DNA of 64,000 nt from an uncultured Paludibacter sp. (GTDB lineage: Bacteria > Bacteroidota > Bacteroidia > Bacteroidales > Paludibacteraceae): contig CALCBD010000061.1 of the NCBI GenBank assembly GCA_937897985.1, positions 1 to 64,000 of the forward strand, given 5' to 3'. The notes under the pieces were generated by a model. That model was not told the origin of the DNA. It saw only the letters and a list, made by a program, of their open reading frames with translations, and searched no databases. The position numbers and the translations under genes are program-made. This document shows, piece after piece, positions 37,483 through 46,540 of the stretch. Each line of letters starts with the position of its first letter. Positions within the stretch are counted from its first letter, which is position 1.

Positions 37483-39681
37483 TTACTCCATATTGGTAAA
37501 AAGAATGAACGAATTACTATCAATTGAGATATTTGAAGCAGAATTATTCGAAAAATCCAAATTTGCAGTTTCAGCCGGTGAAGCAAACCCATTACTGTCA
37601 ACTGTACCTATAAAATTTGCTTGCGATTGTGCTTTGAATAAGAACTTTTTCATATTTTCCAGTAAACCGGCATTCTTCAAACTTAAGTTAGCGCTTTGTG
37701 TTTCAGCGCTTGAGTTTACTATGGCTATAGTATATTTTCCATCCTTTACGGCAGCAATTGCATTTAATCCGTTTTTGGGTGTGAAATTTATTCGGAGCAG
37801 AGTACTTCCTGCCGGAATATAGCGGGACAATAACGAAGATGTATAAAACCAGGGTCTCACTTTTTCATCATTCACATTATTGCAAATTTCTTTGCCCTGA
37901 CTGTTCCAAAATCCATGTCGGGTAAAAGTAACGGCATCGGTAGTTTTAGTCATGTACATTGCATCATCCAATCGCCATACCAATACCGATTTATAACCGA
38001 TATTAAGCAGTTGAATCATGGCAGCAGCCATATCAGTACCATAAATTGCATCGTACACCAGCATATTGGCATTTGATGCAGCATAAGGGTCTGCATTTTT
38101 CAATGTTTCATTACGGATATATCGGGTGGAGTTAGCGGTGTAAACAAACCCAATTTCCGTAATATGTGCACTCTTACCAGAAGGTGTGACATTCTTAATT
38201 GCCTTGGCTGTACTTTTCATCAGACCATCGTCCATTATTTCGAAAGTAGGATATAAATGATAGCAATAACTACCTGTTTTATTGTCAAGATCATTAATTG
38301 AATTGGTAATAAAAGCTGAAGGCGTTCCGGTAAATTCATTGCGAGTTACAGTAACATCAGGTGCCATAATGGTAACTTTATCAAGTAAACCTTTCGTAGA
38401 CATCAAGCTGTAAGTTCCTTCGATAAGCGTTTTCCAGAGCGAATAATTACCACCATTACTCGACCATGAACCGTTTGGTTCGTTTAGCATTGTGAAGTAT
38501 TTTACACAGCTGTATTTTTTTGTGTTTACAAGATAATCGAGAAAGTTTATTGACTGATTAAGCCATGCCTGATCCACTGTTGATCCTCCTGTATGTCCCC
38601 ATTCTCCCCAAATTACTGAGATATTCTCTGTCTGACAAAAATCCAATATTTTAAATAAAATATCCTTGCTTTTGTCGGGGTTATAAGTTCCGTTGATAGA
38701 GTAATTCCAACCTTTCGACCCCATAATTCTTACCAATCCAGGCCGCATATATCGAAGGCGGGCAAACATTGTATTCCAATCAGTTTCATTTAAAGTAGCA
38801 TCACCGGTTATATCTTTCAGATTATCATACCCACCAATTTCAGCTCCAATTCCTTCAAAATTCAAAGAAATAGTATCACTTTGTTCCGCAGCTGTTAAAA
38901 TACCTCCCTGTACTATGTTTCTGTCCAGGTTAATGACACCAACACCGCTTATCTGATTCGGATTTCCATCTTCGATATTGTTCCACAATATGTTATTGCT
39001 CAGTGTTGTATTCCCATTGGACCAAATAGCTCCTCCAATACCGCCTATCGCTTGATTATTCACAAAAGAACAATTGATAATATTTACATTTGTTCCTGTG
39101 CCTAAGTAAACAGCTCCTCCATTTTTCCCTTTATTTTTCGAAAACAGACAATTGGAAACGCTGCAAACTTTGGATAAATTCATAAAAGCTATACCTCCGC
39201 CACCATACATGAGTGATTGATTGTTTGTAAAAACACAATTGCTCACATCGCCCCGTGTGCCATCGAAAACTAAAGCACCACTGTATCCGGTAGACGATGC
39301 GTTAATAAAAGACAGTCCATCAATGATAACATACGGAACCGCGGTACCATTCGCTATTACCCGCATAATACGATAGCTATTGTTTCCGTTCAATATGGAT
39401 TTTTCAGCGTAATTTTGCAGGTTATTTCCCGAAAAACTGCCTTTAATTACCAATGATTTATTGATAACACAAGTTTCTGAAATACTATAAGTTCCGGATT
39501 TAATATGTATTTCATCGTTTTCGGAAGCAGTGTTAACTGCTTTTTGTAGTGTTAAAAATGATTGCGTCCATGATGTTCCATTATTATTGTCATTGCCGTT
39601 GGTTGCTACATAATATGTGGTGGACTGACCTATTGCGTTGAGTGAAAATAGCAGGAGTAAAAAAAAGGCTGTTTTTTTCAT
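37483..39681 (-). CDS. beta-helix / clan GH-A glycosidase fusion (732 aa)
   Basis: A signal peptide (1-19) is followed by the beta-helix head to NIVQ (255-258), then the glycosidase domain from about residue 272 (LNFEGIGAEIGGYDN). Putative acid/base is in MLNEPNGSWS and the second Glu in ITEIGFVYT. The tail beta-sandwich ends SFILFTNME. It has the same plan as the 21.5-23.7 kb protein and occupies the equivalent place in PUL A. Last gene before the terminator. No T9SS tail, so periplasmic if exported by Sec only. Confidence 0.75.
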   Translation of the reverse strand: MKKTAFFLLLLFSLNAIGQSTTYYVATNGNDNNNGTSWTQSFLTLQKAVNTASENDEIHIKSGTYSISETCVINKSLVIKGSFSGNNLQNYAEKSILNGNNSYRIMRVIANGTAVPYVIIDGLSFINASSTGYSGALVFDGTRGDVSNCVFTNNQSLMYGGGGIAFMNLSKVCSVSNCLFSKNKGKNGGAVYLGTGTNVNIINCSFVNNQAIGGIGGAIWSNGNTTLSNNILWNNIEDGNPNQISGVGVINLDRNIVQGGILTAAEQSDTISLNFEGIGAEIGGYDNLKDITGDATLNETDWNTMFARLRYMRPGLVRIMGSKGWNYSINGTYNPDKSKDILFKILDFCQTENISVIWGEWGHTGGSTVDQAWLNQSINFLDYLVNTKKYSCVKYFTMLNEPNGSWSSNGGNYSLWKTLIEGTYSLMSTKGLLDKVTIMAPDVTVTRNEFTGTPSAFITNSINDLDNKTGSYCYHLYPTFEIMDDGLMKSTAKAIKNVTPSGKSAHITEIGFVYTANSTRYIRNETLKNADPYAASNANMLVYDAIYGTDMAAAMIQLLNIGYKSVLVWRLDDAMYMTKTTDAVTFTRHGFWNSQGKEICNNVNDEKVRPWFYTSSLLSRYIPAGSTLLRINFTPKNGLNAIAAVKDGKYTIAIVNSSAETQSANLSLKNAGLLENMKKFLFKAQSQANFIGTVDSNGFASPAETANLDFSNNSASNISIDSNSFILFTNME

Positions 39682-39730
39682 TTTTATGTACTTAGATAAA
39701 TGGTCTTGATTTTAGAGTAGCGGTTAAGAT

Positions 39731-40360
39731 TTATCTGATAATTACTTTTTGAGTCGTGATTCCGGTTTTCAAAAGATATATACCCTTAGCAACTTGTTTT
39801 ACATCGATAGAAGCGCTTGTAAATTCTTTATCTAATAATTTAAACACCAAACATTTACCTGTGATGTCGTATAACTCAATTCTATGCATTGAATATTTTG
39901 ATGTTATTGTAATTACACCTGTTACAGGGTTGGAGTATATTTGAATATCGTTTTCTGAATTCGCTGGTTTTATGCCTGTTGGCACATAATATTCAAAACA
40001 ACCTAAATCAACAATTGAATTATAAATTCGTAGGTTTCCATTTAAATCAGTTTGAATTCCGGTTGGCACTAAATTGTTATTTCCGGCATCGATAGCAGGA
40101 CTATTTGAGCACAATTTAAAATTTCCGTTTGTGGCGTCAACAAAAAGAGGGTCAATATCTTTAGCATCAATATTCTCATCAGCATTGATTAAGTTTACAG
40201 TACCACTAAAACCTGATTGTGCTTCTTTTACTGAGCTTCGGATAGATTCGGAACCAGTTGTTTTTGCTAAACAATTAGTACTTCCTTCTATTGAATTAAT
40301 AGTTTGAGCCTCAATGCTGAAGCCTATAAACATAAATACGAGTATGTGTATTATTTTCAT
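39731..40360 (-). CDS. detached beta-helix C-terminal cap with signal peptide and T9SS domain
   Basis: From the ATG at 40360 (MKIIHILVFMFIGFS) the protein has 209 residues. After a signal peptide and ~40 residues of no clear fold comes a helix-capping module (NADENIDAKDIDPLFVDATN, SPAIDAGNNN, VDLGCFEY) matching the end of the complete beta-helix gene upstream, then a T9SS domain (RIELYDITGKCLVFKLLDKE ... AKGIYLLKTG). It has cap and sorting tail but no helix. The equivalent gene in PUL B (23.8-24.8 kb) carries an LRR-like module ahead of the same cap. A remnant of a split gene, or a stand-alone cap, are both possible. Confidence 0.7.
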   Translation of the reverse strand: MKIIHILVFMFIGFSIEAQTINSIEGSTNCLAKTTGSESIRSSVKEAQSGFSGTVNLINADENIDAKDIDPLFVDATNGNFKLCSNSPAIDAGNNNLVPTGIQTDLNGNLRIYNSIVDLGCFEYYVPTGIKPANSENDIQIYSNPVTGVITITSKYSMHRIELYDITGKCLVFKLLDKEFTSASIDVKQVAKGIYLLKTGITTQKVIIR

Positions 40361-40461
40361 TTTTACTAAATTGTTGAAATATTGCTGCATGAGTATATCC
40401 TGAATTCTGTTTTTGTTTTAACCATCGAAACTCATATTAAATTCCGATGGTTAAAATAGTA

Positions 40462-41751
40462 TTAATAAACAATAAGCTTTTGCGTAAAGCTACCGGCACT
40501 CAACAGATAGATACCTTTTGACAGGTTCTTTAGGTCAAAAGACACCTTGTCTTCAGTACCGGCAATATCTTTAGTAATTATATTTTTACCGGCTAAATCA
40601 CTTAAAACAATATATTTAACAGGCGATATTAAATCAACAATAAGGTTATTACGGGTTGAGTTAAAATAGGCTTTGAAAGAATTTGTTGAATTCACACGCT
40701 CAATTCCGGTTAAACCCTGAAATTCGTAACAACCTAAATCAACAAGGTCGTTAAAGAAACGAGGTTTGCCATCTAAATCTGTTGTTATTCCTACTGGTAC
40801 TAAATCACCGTTTCCGTAATCTACCGCCGGACTTGAGCTTTGTAAATGAAAATCTCCGTTAGTGGCATCAATAAATAATGGATTTCCATCATAAGCATCT
40901 GTAAAAGCATCGTTAGTATAAGTGATAGTGCCGGCATATCCTGTTAATGAATTCTGGATAATGTTGGTGTTAGCCGCTAAAGTGGCAGTTGTTCCATTTG
41001 AATTTGCAATTTGATAATTTACTTCACCCATTACATTTCCATACATTACATTATTGGCTAAGGTAAGAAATCCATTGCAGAAAATTGCACCGCCCTGTGG
41101 AGCAGTACCGCCCACAGCTGAATTGTTTGCAAATGTACAGTTTGTAACTTTTACAATTTCGTTTGAACCGGCAAAGAGTGCACCTCCCCATATCCCTGAA
41201 TTTCCGGCAAATAAACAGTTCGTTATAATATTTGCCACATCTTTTCCATTTAAAAATGCTAATCCACCGCCATTGTAATTGGCTGTACGATTATTTATAA
41301 ATTCGCAATTTGTGATAATACCGATTGCTTTGTCGAAACATGCAGCTCCACTGTTTCCTGCCGAATTTGCATTCCTGAATGATATACCATCCAATCCAAC
41401 AGTAATTTGGGCACCACCAGCGTTGCTTACCAATAATATGCGGGTAGCATTGTTTCCATCAAAAATTGTTTTTACGGCATAATCCTGTACGCCTTGAGCG
41501 TTAAAGCTTCCTCGTATGTTGTATGATTTTTGTATCCGTTCGTGTGTTGTGAAAGTATAAGTGCCTGCTGCAAAGCATACATCGTCGCCACTTACAGCTA
41601 CCGTGTTTGCTTTTGCTAAGGTTGCAAATGCAGTTTCCCAGGATGTGCCTTCATCAGTGTCGCTTCCGTTTGTTTTTACATAATAAGTAGTTTTCGCCAG
41701 TGCGCTTAAGGTAAATAACCCTACTACCAAAAAAGTAAATAGTTTTTTCAT
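40462..41751 (-). CDS. complete secreted beta-helix protein with T9SS domain (429 aa)
   Basis: Signal peptide (1-19), beta-helix head (20-262), NIIQ at 263-266, helix cap (FIDATNGDFHLQSSSPAVDY, VDLGCYEF) and T9SS domain (VKYIVLSDLAGKNIITKDIA ... LSKGIYLLSAG). It shows the uninterrupted order head-cap-sorting tail. The four fusions in the window share its head but replace everything after NII/VQ with an enzyme. No catalytic residues recognised. Unique to PUL A. Confidence 0.82.
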   Translation of the reverse strand: MKKLFTFLVVGLFTLSALAKTTYYVKTNGSDTDEGTSWETAFATLAKANTVAVSGDDVCFAAGTYTFTTHERIQKSYNIRGSFNAQGVQDYAVKTIFDGNNATRILLVSNAGGAQITVGLDGISFRNANSAGNSGAACFDKAIGIITNCEFINNRTANYNGGGLAFLNGKDVANIITNCLFAGNSGIWGGALFAGSNEIVKVTNCTFANNSAVGGTAPQGGAIFCNGFLTLANNVMYGNVMGEVNYQIANSNGTTATLAANTNIIQNSLTGYAGTITYTNDAFTDAYDGNPLFIDATNGDFHLQSSSPAVDYGNGDLVPVGITTDLDGKPRFFNDLVDLGCYEFQGLTGIERVNSTNSFKAYFNSTRNNLIVDLISPVKYIVLSDLAGKNIITKDIAGTEDKVSFDLKNLSKGIYLLSAGSFTQKLIVY

Positions 41752-41823
41752 TTTAATTAAATTTAAATTGTTAGTTTGTAAATATAAATAATCCGTGAAG
41801 TCTAAATTTTAAACCTGTCTGGA

Positions 41824-44034
41824 TTAAGGTTCTTCTGTTGTATCGAGCCAGCTATATGTTTTGAAAACACTGACAGGAAGATTCGCGGTGCTTACCAAAT
41901 TGGTAATTTTAATATAGCTCCATCCTAAACGCGCTGCGATTGGATTTGGAACGTTCGGGTTTGTAAGAATCACTTTGTCAATTCCTGAAATACCGGCATT
42001 GGCAGGATAAAACACTTTATCACTTCCTGCAATTTCGAACATGGTTGGTGCTAATCCATCGTTGGTTTTAAGTCCATCACCTGTATTTTTAAATGTGATT
42101 GTTACCTGATTTCCGCTGATAGCGTATTCTTTAAATGTAGGCGTAAGTTTATTGTAATATTCTGATTTTCCATAGGTTTTGTTAAGCGCAAGCCATGCTA
42201 AGCGAAGTCCCACATCTTGCTTGTTCGTAGGATGGATATTGTTTAAATCGGCAATGTCATCGTTAGATTCGATACCTGAATTAGGAATCATTTCACTGGC
42301 ATTAGTTTGTATAAACCGCATTGTAGAATTAGCATAATAAGTTGGGAATGCAAATTTTCGGGTGTAAGGACAAATTTGGCAAATGTAGAATGGAAAATCA
42401 TTTGCTGAAGTATTAAATAAACTTCTCCAGCTTTTTACAAGAATATTCAAAAGACCGGGATAATAATACGGATGACCTTCGTTAGATTCGCCCTGATACC
42501 ATATTGCACCTGCCATTGGGATATTTCGAAGCGGATATATCATTCCGTTATAAGCACTGCCAATTTTATAAGGTGTTGATGCGTCAACTCTTGGCGTATT
42601 ATCATTTTTTGTAGCTTCAGCTATTATTTCAGCATCCGTACTGTTTAAAACTGAATCGCGATTTGCCCATACTTCACCGGTTGTGTCTCCCCAACTGGCA
42701 TTAATCAAACCAATTGGAATATTCAAATCCTGAAACAGTTTCCGCCCAAAGAAATAAGCTACCGCGCTAAAATCAGGAATAGTACTTTTTGAACAAACCT
42801 GCCACAATGAATTAAATGTTTCTACTTTTACATCCGATTTCACTCTGGTCAAATTCAGCAATCTGATTTTTGGATATAAACTTGCATTGGCTGTCTCCTC
42901 AGTGCTATTATTTACATCCTTTACCTTAAACATCATATTCGATTGACCGGAGCAAAGCCACACTTCTCCAACCAATATATCTGAAAAAGTATATGTTTTG
43001 CTATCGCTCTCAACAGTTATTGTTCTGCTATCGAAGCTGCCTGCCGGTGTATGAATTGTGACAGACCATGTTCTGTCGTTGGCAACAGTTGTTTTATGAA
43101 AAGCTGAAGCATTGTCCCAGCTGCAATGAACTTTAACTTCTGTATTTGCAGTTGCTTTGCCTTTTATGACAAAATCGCGGTTTTGTTGCATTACCATGTG
43201 CGATTGAAGATTGTGATTCACAATGGAATCTGCAACGAGTTGTTCGGGCATGTGAAAATCCTGTACAATATTATGATTCATATTGAAAACGCCCGAACCG
43301 TTAAACTGATCTCCATCAGTTCCTTTTTTGTTGCCCCAAATTATCGAATTATTAATATTCACAACACCATTACTGAAAACTCCACCTCCTACACCGGTGC
43401 CACATGCATTGTTTGCAATTGTAGAATTGCTGATATCCAATAAGGTGTTTGCGCCGCAATAAATTGCTCCACCATCTTTTCCTGAATTATCATGAAAATT
43501 ACAATTGACTATAGTACTTTTTGAGGTTGAGTTAACCAAAGCAAAACCACCACCTCCGTAAACCGGGGATAAATTGTTGGCAAACTCACAATTACTTATA
43601 GTTCCTGTGTTTTTGTCAAATACAATAGCACCACTATACCCTACCGAATTGGCATTTTTGAAGAAAAATCCATCAACCTTCACTTCTGGAACGGCACCTG
43701 TCCCGGTCCAGTAAATCCTCATTATCCGATAGGTGTTTTTCCCATCTAAAATGGTTTTTTTTGAATAATCCTGATTGCCATTCGCATCGAAGCCACCTTT
43801 AATGGTAAGCGATGTAGTTATGGTATAAGTAGCTGTGGAATTAAATGTACCTTGTGAAACCCTGATTTCGTCGTTTTGAATGGCTGAGCTTATTGCTTTT
43901 GTTATAGTTGCAAAGGCGCTTGTCCACGATTTTCCATCGTTCGAGTCATTACCGTCAGTTTTTACGTAATAAATGGTTTGACCAAATGTGACTGTACTCC
44001 AGAGGAGCAATATAAAAAGTAATAATTTTTTCAT
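41824..44034 (-). CDS. beta-helix / sialate O-acetylesterase-like (SGNH) fusion (736 aa)
   Basis: Signal peptide (1-19), beta-helix head to NIVQ (255-258), then an esterase region starting NHNLQSHMVMQQNRDFVIKG. It has the Ser motif WLCSGQSNMMF, GAIWYQGESNEG and NIHPTNKQDVGLRLA. It differs from its 24.9-27.1 kb paralogue by a ~10-residue longer linker after the head. It should remove acetyl esters from the target glycan. Ends with a short LDTTEEP tail and no T9SS domain. Confidence 0.83.
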   Translation of the reverse strand: MKKLLLFILLLWSTVTFGQTIYYVKTDGNDSNDGKSWTSAFATITKAISSAIQNDEIRVSQGTFNSTATYTITTSLTIKGGFDANGNQDYSKKTILDGKNTYRIMRIYWTGTGAVPEVKVDGFFFKNANSVGYSGAIVFDKNTGTISNCEFANNLSPVYGGGGFALVNSTSKSTIVNCNFHDNSGKDGGAIYCGANTLLDISNSTIANNACGTGVGGGVFSNGVVNINNSIIWGNKKGTDGDQFNGSGVFNMNHNIVQDFHMPEQLVADSIVNHNLQSHMVMQQNRDFVIKGKATANTEVKVHCSWDNASAFHKTTVANDRTWSVTIHTPAGSFDSRTITVESDSKTYTFSDILVGEVWLCSGQSNMMFKVKDVNNSTEETANASLYPKIRLLNLTRVKSDVKVETFNSLWQVCSKSTIPDFSAVAYFFGRKLFQDLNIPIGLINASWGDTTGEVWANRDSVLNSTDAEIIAEATKNDNTPRVDASTPYKIGSAYNGMIYPLRNIPMAGAIWYQGESNEGHPYYYPGLLNILVKSWRSLFNTSANDFPFYICQICPYTRKFAFPTYYANSTMRFIQTNASEMIPNSGIESNDDIADLNNIHPTNKQDVGLRLAWLALNKTYGKSEYYNKLTPTFKEYAISGNQVTITFKNTGDGLKTNDGLAPTMFEIAGSDKVFYPANAGISGIDKVILTNPNVPNPIAARLGWSYIKITNLVSTANLPVSVFKTYSWLDTTEEP

Positions 44035-44090
44035 TGAAAGAGACTTTTTATTGTTTGATTGAATAGTAGTTGATTTAAAATTCAGGTTAC

Positions 44091-45581
44091 TTATTCCATA
44101 TTGGTCAATAAAATGAATGAGCTTCCCTCCATCGTAAAACTATGGGGCTTATTGTAAGTAAAATTCATGTCAGCTGTTTCCAGTTCTTTCGCAAAACCAT
44201 TGGTATCAACTGTTCCTTCGAAACTTTCATTTTGCTTGGCTACATACTTGTATTTGCGCATATTAGTACAATTAATTCCTCCATCCAACGAAATATCAAA
44301 ACTCAGTTTTGACAGATTTATATTAACTAATGCAATCGTGTAACGTCCGTTTTTACGTGCCGCCACACCGTATAAACCAACTTTGTTCTCGGGTAAATTC
44401 AATTTTAAGATGGTACTGTTTTTTGGAAAATAACGCGTTAAAAGTGATACCGGGAAAAACCATGGTCGCAGATCTTCATCAGCTGGCTTATTGCAACTTT
44501 CAGTTCCCAAACTATTGTAAAATCCCCAGCGGGTAAACTTTCCGTTTGTATCAACATATTGAGCATCGTCAAAGCGCCATACTAATGCCGATTGATAGCC
44601 GGCAATCATTAATTGAATAATGGACGTAGCAATGTCAACGCCATAACTCGATTCGTAAACCATCATATTGGCATTGTCGGCACTGTAACTATCAGCATTC
44701 CGTAATTCTATATTGCGTTTACCCTTGTTGGTTGTGGGCTCATAACTAAATCCTAATTCCGTAATTAATGCCGATTTGGTTTTGGGGATTAAATTTAAAT
44801 ACGCTTTCATTGAGGTAAGAAATTTTCCATTTTCCAATTTCCCATCTCCTGGATAAAGGTGGTAGTCGTAAGCTCCCATTTTCTCTCCCAAATCGAGCAC
44901 AGTGTTACTTACAAAACTATTTCCTACAACAGGATTTCCGAGGAATGCATCGCGATTGATAGAAATATCTGGTCCGATTATCTGTACTTTTTGCAACAAA
45001 CCTTTGGCTTGCATACGCTCATAAGTAAGTTCTATCAGTTGCTTCCATAAGCTGTAATCCCCTTTGTTCGACGACCACGATCCGTTGGGTTCGTTAAGCA
45101 TATTGAAATATTTAATGCACGAATACTGCTTAGTATTAATCAGATAATCAAGAAAATCTATGGATTTACCAAGCCATACTTCATCAATTGAAGTGCCTCC
45201 GGTATGTCCCCATTCTCCCCATATTACATCTATTTCGTGCAATTGACAGTAATCAAGTATTTTAAATAATACGGCTTCGCTTTTTTGAGGATTATACTGT
45301 CCCCCAATAGAATAGTTCCAACCTTGAGACCCCATAATTCGAACAATAGCAGGGCGCAAAAACTCCAAGCGACTAAACATTTTTTGCCAGTCAGCATCAC
45401 TCAAAGACGGGCTGCCAATCATACTTTGTAAATTGTCGTAACCTCCTAAAGCTGTTCCCAAACCGATAAAACCATCAGAAATAACTACTTCCTCAGTTTG
45501 CTCAATCGGAATTTCGGGCTCATTGTTTTTACAAGCCGAAAGCAATAAGACAGATAGCAATATCAAATGTGTAATTCTCAT
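44091..45581 (-). CDS. clan GH-A glycosidase lipoprotein (496 aa)
   Basis: Lipoprotein signal MRITHLILLSVLLLSACKNN. The catalytic domain starts DGFIGLGTALGGYDN, with WGEWGHTGGTS, Glu in MLNEPNGSWS and Glu in ITELGFSYE, then a beta-sandwich ending SFILLTNME. One base separates it from the SusE-like gene. It is the PUL A counterpart of the 29.9-31.5 kb lipoprotein, but its catalytic loops are closer to the 37.5-39.7 kb fusion (NGSW rather than NGDW), which suggests PUL-specific pairing of enzymes. Family not recognised. Confidence 0.8.
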   Translation of the reverse strand: MRITHLILLSVLLLSACKNNEPEIPIEQTEEVVISDGFIGLGTALGGYDNLQSMIGSPSLSDADWQKMFSRLEFLRPAIVRIMGSQGWNYSIGGQYNPQKSEAVLFKILDYCQLHEIDVIWGEWGHTGGTSIDEVWLGKSIDFLDYLINTKQYSCIKYFNMLNEPNGSWSSNKGDYSLWKQLIELTYERMQAKGLLQKVQIIGPDISINRDAFLGNPVVGNSFVSNTVLDLGEKMGAYDYHLYPGDGKLENGKFLTSMKAYLNLIPKTKSALITELGFSYEPTTNKGKRNIELRNADSYSADNANMMVYESSYGVDIATSIIQLMIAGYQSALVWRFDDAQYVDTNGKFTRWGFYNSLGTESCNKPADEDLRPWFFPVSLLTRYFPKNSTILKLNLPENKVGLYGVAARKNGRYTIALVNINLSKLSFDISLDGGINCTNMRKYKYVAKQNESFEGTVDTNGFAKELETADMNFTYNKPHSFTMEGSSFILLTNME

Positions 45582-45582
45582 T

Positions 45583-46530
45583 CTATTGATTTAGCTTTTT
45601 TATTTCTACATAATACTTTTTAGGACTATCCACAACCACATTTCTGTTTTTTCCAAAACTGGCAGCGTAGTTTGGCAGATTTAATGAGAAAACAAGTGCT
45701 TTGTCTGATATTGTAATCGTATTGTTTACATCCAGTTTGGTAGATCCTGCTCCTGTGTATTTACCAACGGTTTGTACACCATTACCTTGTGGCGTTATAG
45801 TTACATTTCCCGTAGATAATTCTTTTTTCCATGAACTGGTCCCTTTTGGAATTTGTCGATAGTGCTTATTAATATCGGCTATTGTGTCGGTTGATTTCCA
45901 CTGAAAATCAGCATAAAGTCCATCAGCACCGGCATCATGGGTTAGCGTTCCATAAGGATTTCCTGTTTCGTCCAATCCTTCCATAACAAAAGTTATTTTA
46001 TTATCAAGTTCGGCAGAAGGTGGGGTTCCTAAAAGTTTCATCTCTTCCAAATCAGCAAGGTCAAAAATGTGCGTGCCTTTTTGTTGAGGAAGCATGCCTC
46101 CAAAAACCTTTAAATGTGTAATTTGCCATGTGCCTAAAATCTCATCCGTAAAACCATGAGCTTTTATTGTCCATGTACGTTCAATGCCTGTTTTAGAAGT
46201 TACGATAATAACGGCAGTTGAATCTGAAGGGTTGAAGGTTAAAATATCTCCAGTTTTTTTGTCGGATGTTGCTCCGAACGATAGATTCAACTCTTTTAGT
46301 TGGATTGATAAATTTGAAATTATACCCAAATCATAATAAAAATCAATAAATCCTTCATTTTGCTCATTGCGTATAATTTTTGCGGCACCTAACTGAGCAT
46401 CAAATTTGATATCCAATATGGCTCGTTCGTTATTCCAATTTCCGTTTGCAATTTCTTCCATCGAGTTTACCTGACACGATGTTATGAAGAATACAACGAG
46501 TACGAACAATATAATATTTTTAAGTTTCAT
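45583..46530 (-). CDS. SusE-position surface lipoprotein
   Basis: About 315 residues from the ATG at 46530 (lipobox FFITSC). N-terminal domain with ELNLSFGATSDKKTGDI and VIIVTSKTGIERTWTIKA, then a lipocalin-like ILGTWQITHLKVFGG region. Same order and length as the PUL B paralogue at 31.5-32.4 kb. Probable glycan-binding surface protein; no enzymatic motif. Confidence 0.7.
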   Translation of the reverse strand: MKLKNIILFVLVVFFITSCQVNSMEEIANGNWNNERAILDIKFDAQLGAAKIIRNEQNEGFIDFYYDLGIISNLSIQLKELNLSFGATSDKKTGDILTFNPSDSTAVIIVTSKTGIERTWTIKAHGFTDEILGTWQITHLKVFGGMLPQQKGTHIFDLADLEEMKLLGTPPSAELDNKITFVMEGLDETGNPYGTLTHDAGADGLYADFQWKSTDTIADINKHYRQIPKGTSSWKKELSTGNVTITPQGNGVQTVGKYTGAGSTKLDVNNTITISDKALVFSLNLPNYAASFGKNRNVVVDSPKKYYVEIKKLNQ

Positions 46531-46540
46531 AATCATTAAA

